Below are positions 5,781 to 6,123 of a DNA stretch of 6,123 nt, piece after piece. Numbering within the stretch: position 1 is the stretch's first letter; each line of letters opens with the position of its first letter. The DNA is from Phycisphaerales bacterium (GTDB taxonomy: Bacteria; Planctomycetota; Phycisphaerae; Phycisphaerales; SM1A02). A program made the translations under genes and the position numbers. Below the pieces are notes generated by a model. That model was not told the DNA's origin. It did not search any database and was given only the letters and a program-made list of their open reading frames with translations. Location of the stretch: NCBI GenBank assembly GCA_007135295.1, contig SLJD01000001.1:1-6123 (forward strand), read 5' to 3'.

Positions 5781-5985
5781 GATTCCACGGATGGTCACGG
5801 TCGATGGGCCAGCCGTCGATGTCGACCGCCCATGCCACCTCACCGTTTATCCACTGTCGCAACATGGAGCCCGTGACGCGGAAGCTACCGCCGTCTGGCC
5901 GTTCGATAGTCACCCGCACGTCTTTGACTGTGCAGGCCCCGATCTCATCCAGGTGGACCGTCTCGCCTTCGTCTGGTATCTGCAT
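5773..5985 (-). CDS. Small unknown protein upstream of HNH
   Basis: 70-residue acidic protein that I do not recognise. It begins MQIPDEGETVHLDEIG, has alternating charged and hydrophobic residues suggesting beta strands (VKDVRVTIERPDGG, FRVTG), a short likely helix SMLRQWING, and a Trp-rich end DGWPIDRDHPWNHG. There is no signal peptide, membrane segment or cysteine pair; its one Cys is near residue 17. AGGAG (5998-5994) lies 8 bases before the ATG at 5985 but only 2 before another ATG at 5991, so 5985 is preferred. The stop codon of the preceding gene touches this site, and its own end overlaps the HNH start. This makes a tightly packed three-gene run, consistent with a phage accessory or packaging-related protein, but no function can be given. 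Confidence 0.65.
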   Translation of the reverse strand: MQIPDEGETVHLDEIGACTVKDVRVTIERPDGGSFRVTGSMLRQWINGEVAWAVDIDGWPIDRDHPWNHG

Positions 5986-5996
5986 CGTCATGTCTC

Positions 5997-6123
5997 CTAG
6001 TTCACCGTTTCGTAGCCGGTTGCCACACGCACAGCGACCGTCTCGCCTCGCTCGATCTGGCCAGCCAGTCCGTTCAGGAATTGCACCGCCGAACCGCGAT
6101 CCAGGTCATCCGCGAGCATCTGC
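5997..6123 (-). CDS. C-terminal end of an unrecognised gene (cut by window edge)
   Basis: An open frame enters from the right edge and ends with TAG at 5999-5997. The visible 41 residues include DDLDRGSAVQFLNGLAGQIE, a likely helix, then ETVAVRVATGYETVN, a likely strand region. The stop codon abuts the AGGAG ribosome site of the following 70-residue gene, the packing expected of a real upstream cistron. An ATG at 6119 could in principle start a 40-residue protein, but nothing upstream of it is visible. No family is recognised; it is not obviously a small terminase subunit. Confidence 0.55.
   Translation of the reverse strand, partial: QMLADDLDRGSAVQFLNGLAGQIERGETVAVRVATGYETVN

Noticed and set aside
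1..6123. CRISPR array, tRNA, insertion sequence or defence system.
   Set aside because: No repeated spacer-like units, no cloverleaf, no transposase and no defence-family motifs were found; the HNH protein is best explained as part of phage packaging.

Overview
The window is the head-and-packaging module of a tailed, HK97-type temperate phage or prophage. Every convincing gene lies on the minus strand, so the window reads from right to left. The DNA is clearly GC-rich (about 60% by eye). It carries strong GGAG-type Shine-Dalgarno sites and a near-consensus sigma70 promoter, which suggests a GC-rich proteobacterial host. No host gene, tRNA, integrase or attachment site is present, so the host cannot be named and prophage cannot be told from free phage.

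Layout in transcription order: the C-terminal end of an unrecognised gene (6123-5997); a 70-residue unknown protein (5985-5773); an HNH endonuclease overlapping it by 8 bases (5780-5502); an 81-base gap; the large terminase subunit TerL (5420-3798). Next comes a non-coding stretch (3797-3584) holding a good sigma70 promoter, operator-like sequence and a leader of about 175 bases. It is followed by the major capsid protein (3583-2321), prohead protease (2317-1811), portal (1811-663) and a gp6/phiE125-gp8-type head-tail connector (666-121). An intrinsic terminator (35-1) closes the unit at the window edge.

How they work together: the capsid protein, with its N-terminal coiled-coil delta domain, assembles with the portal into a prohead. 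The protease removes delta domains and itself. TerL, probably helped by the HNH protein, cuts concatemeric DNA and pumps it through the portal. The connector then caps the portal and prepares it for the tail. The last four genes are joined by gaps or overlaps of 4 bases or fewer and look translationally coupled.

Nothing here is a wholly new system: every large gene belongs to a known family. The unusual points are the arrangement and control. The capsid-protease-portal block runs opposite to the usual portal-protease-capsid order. No small terminase gene lies between HNH and TerL. The capsid block has its own promoter, with a palindrome over the -10 box and a LexA-like sequence at the predicted transcription start. 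A terminator then ends the block.
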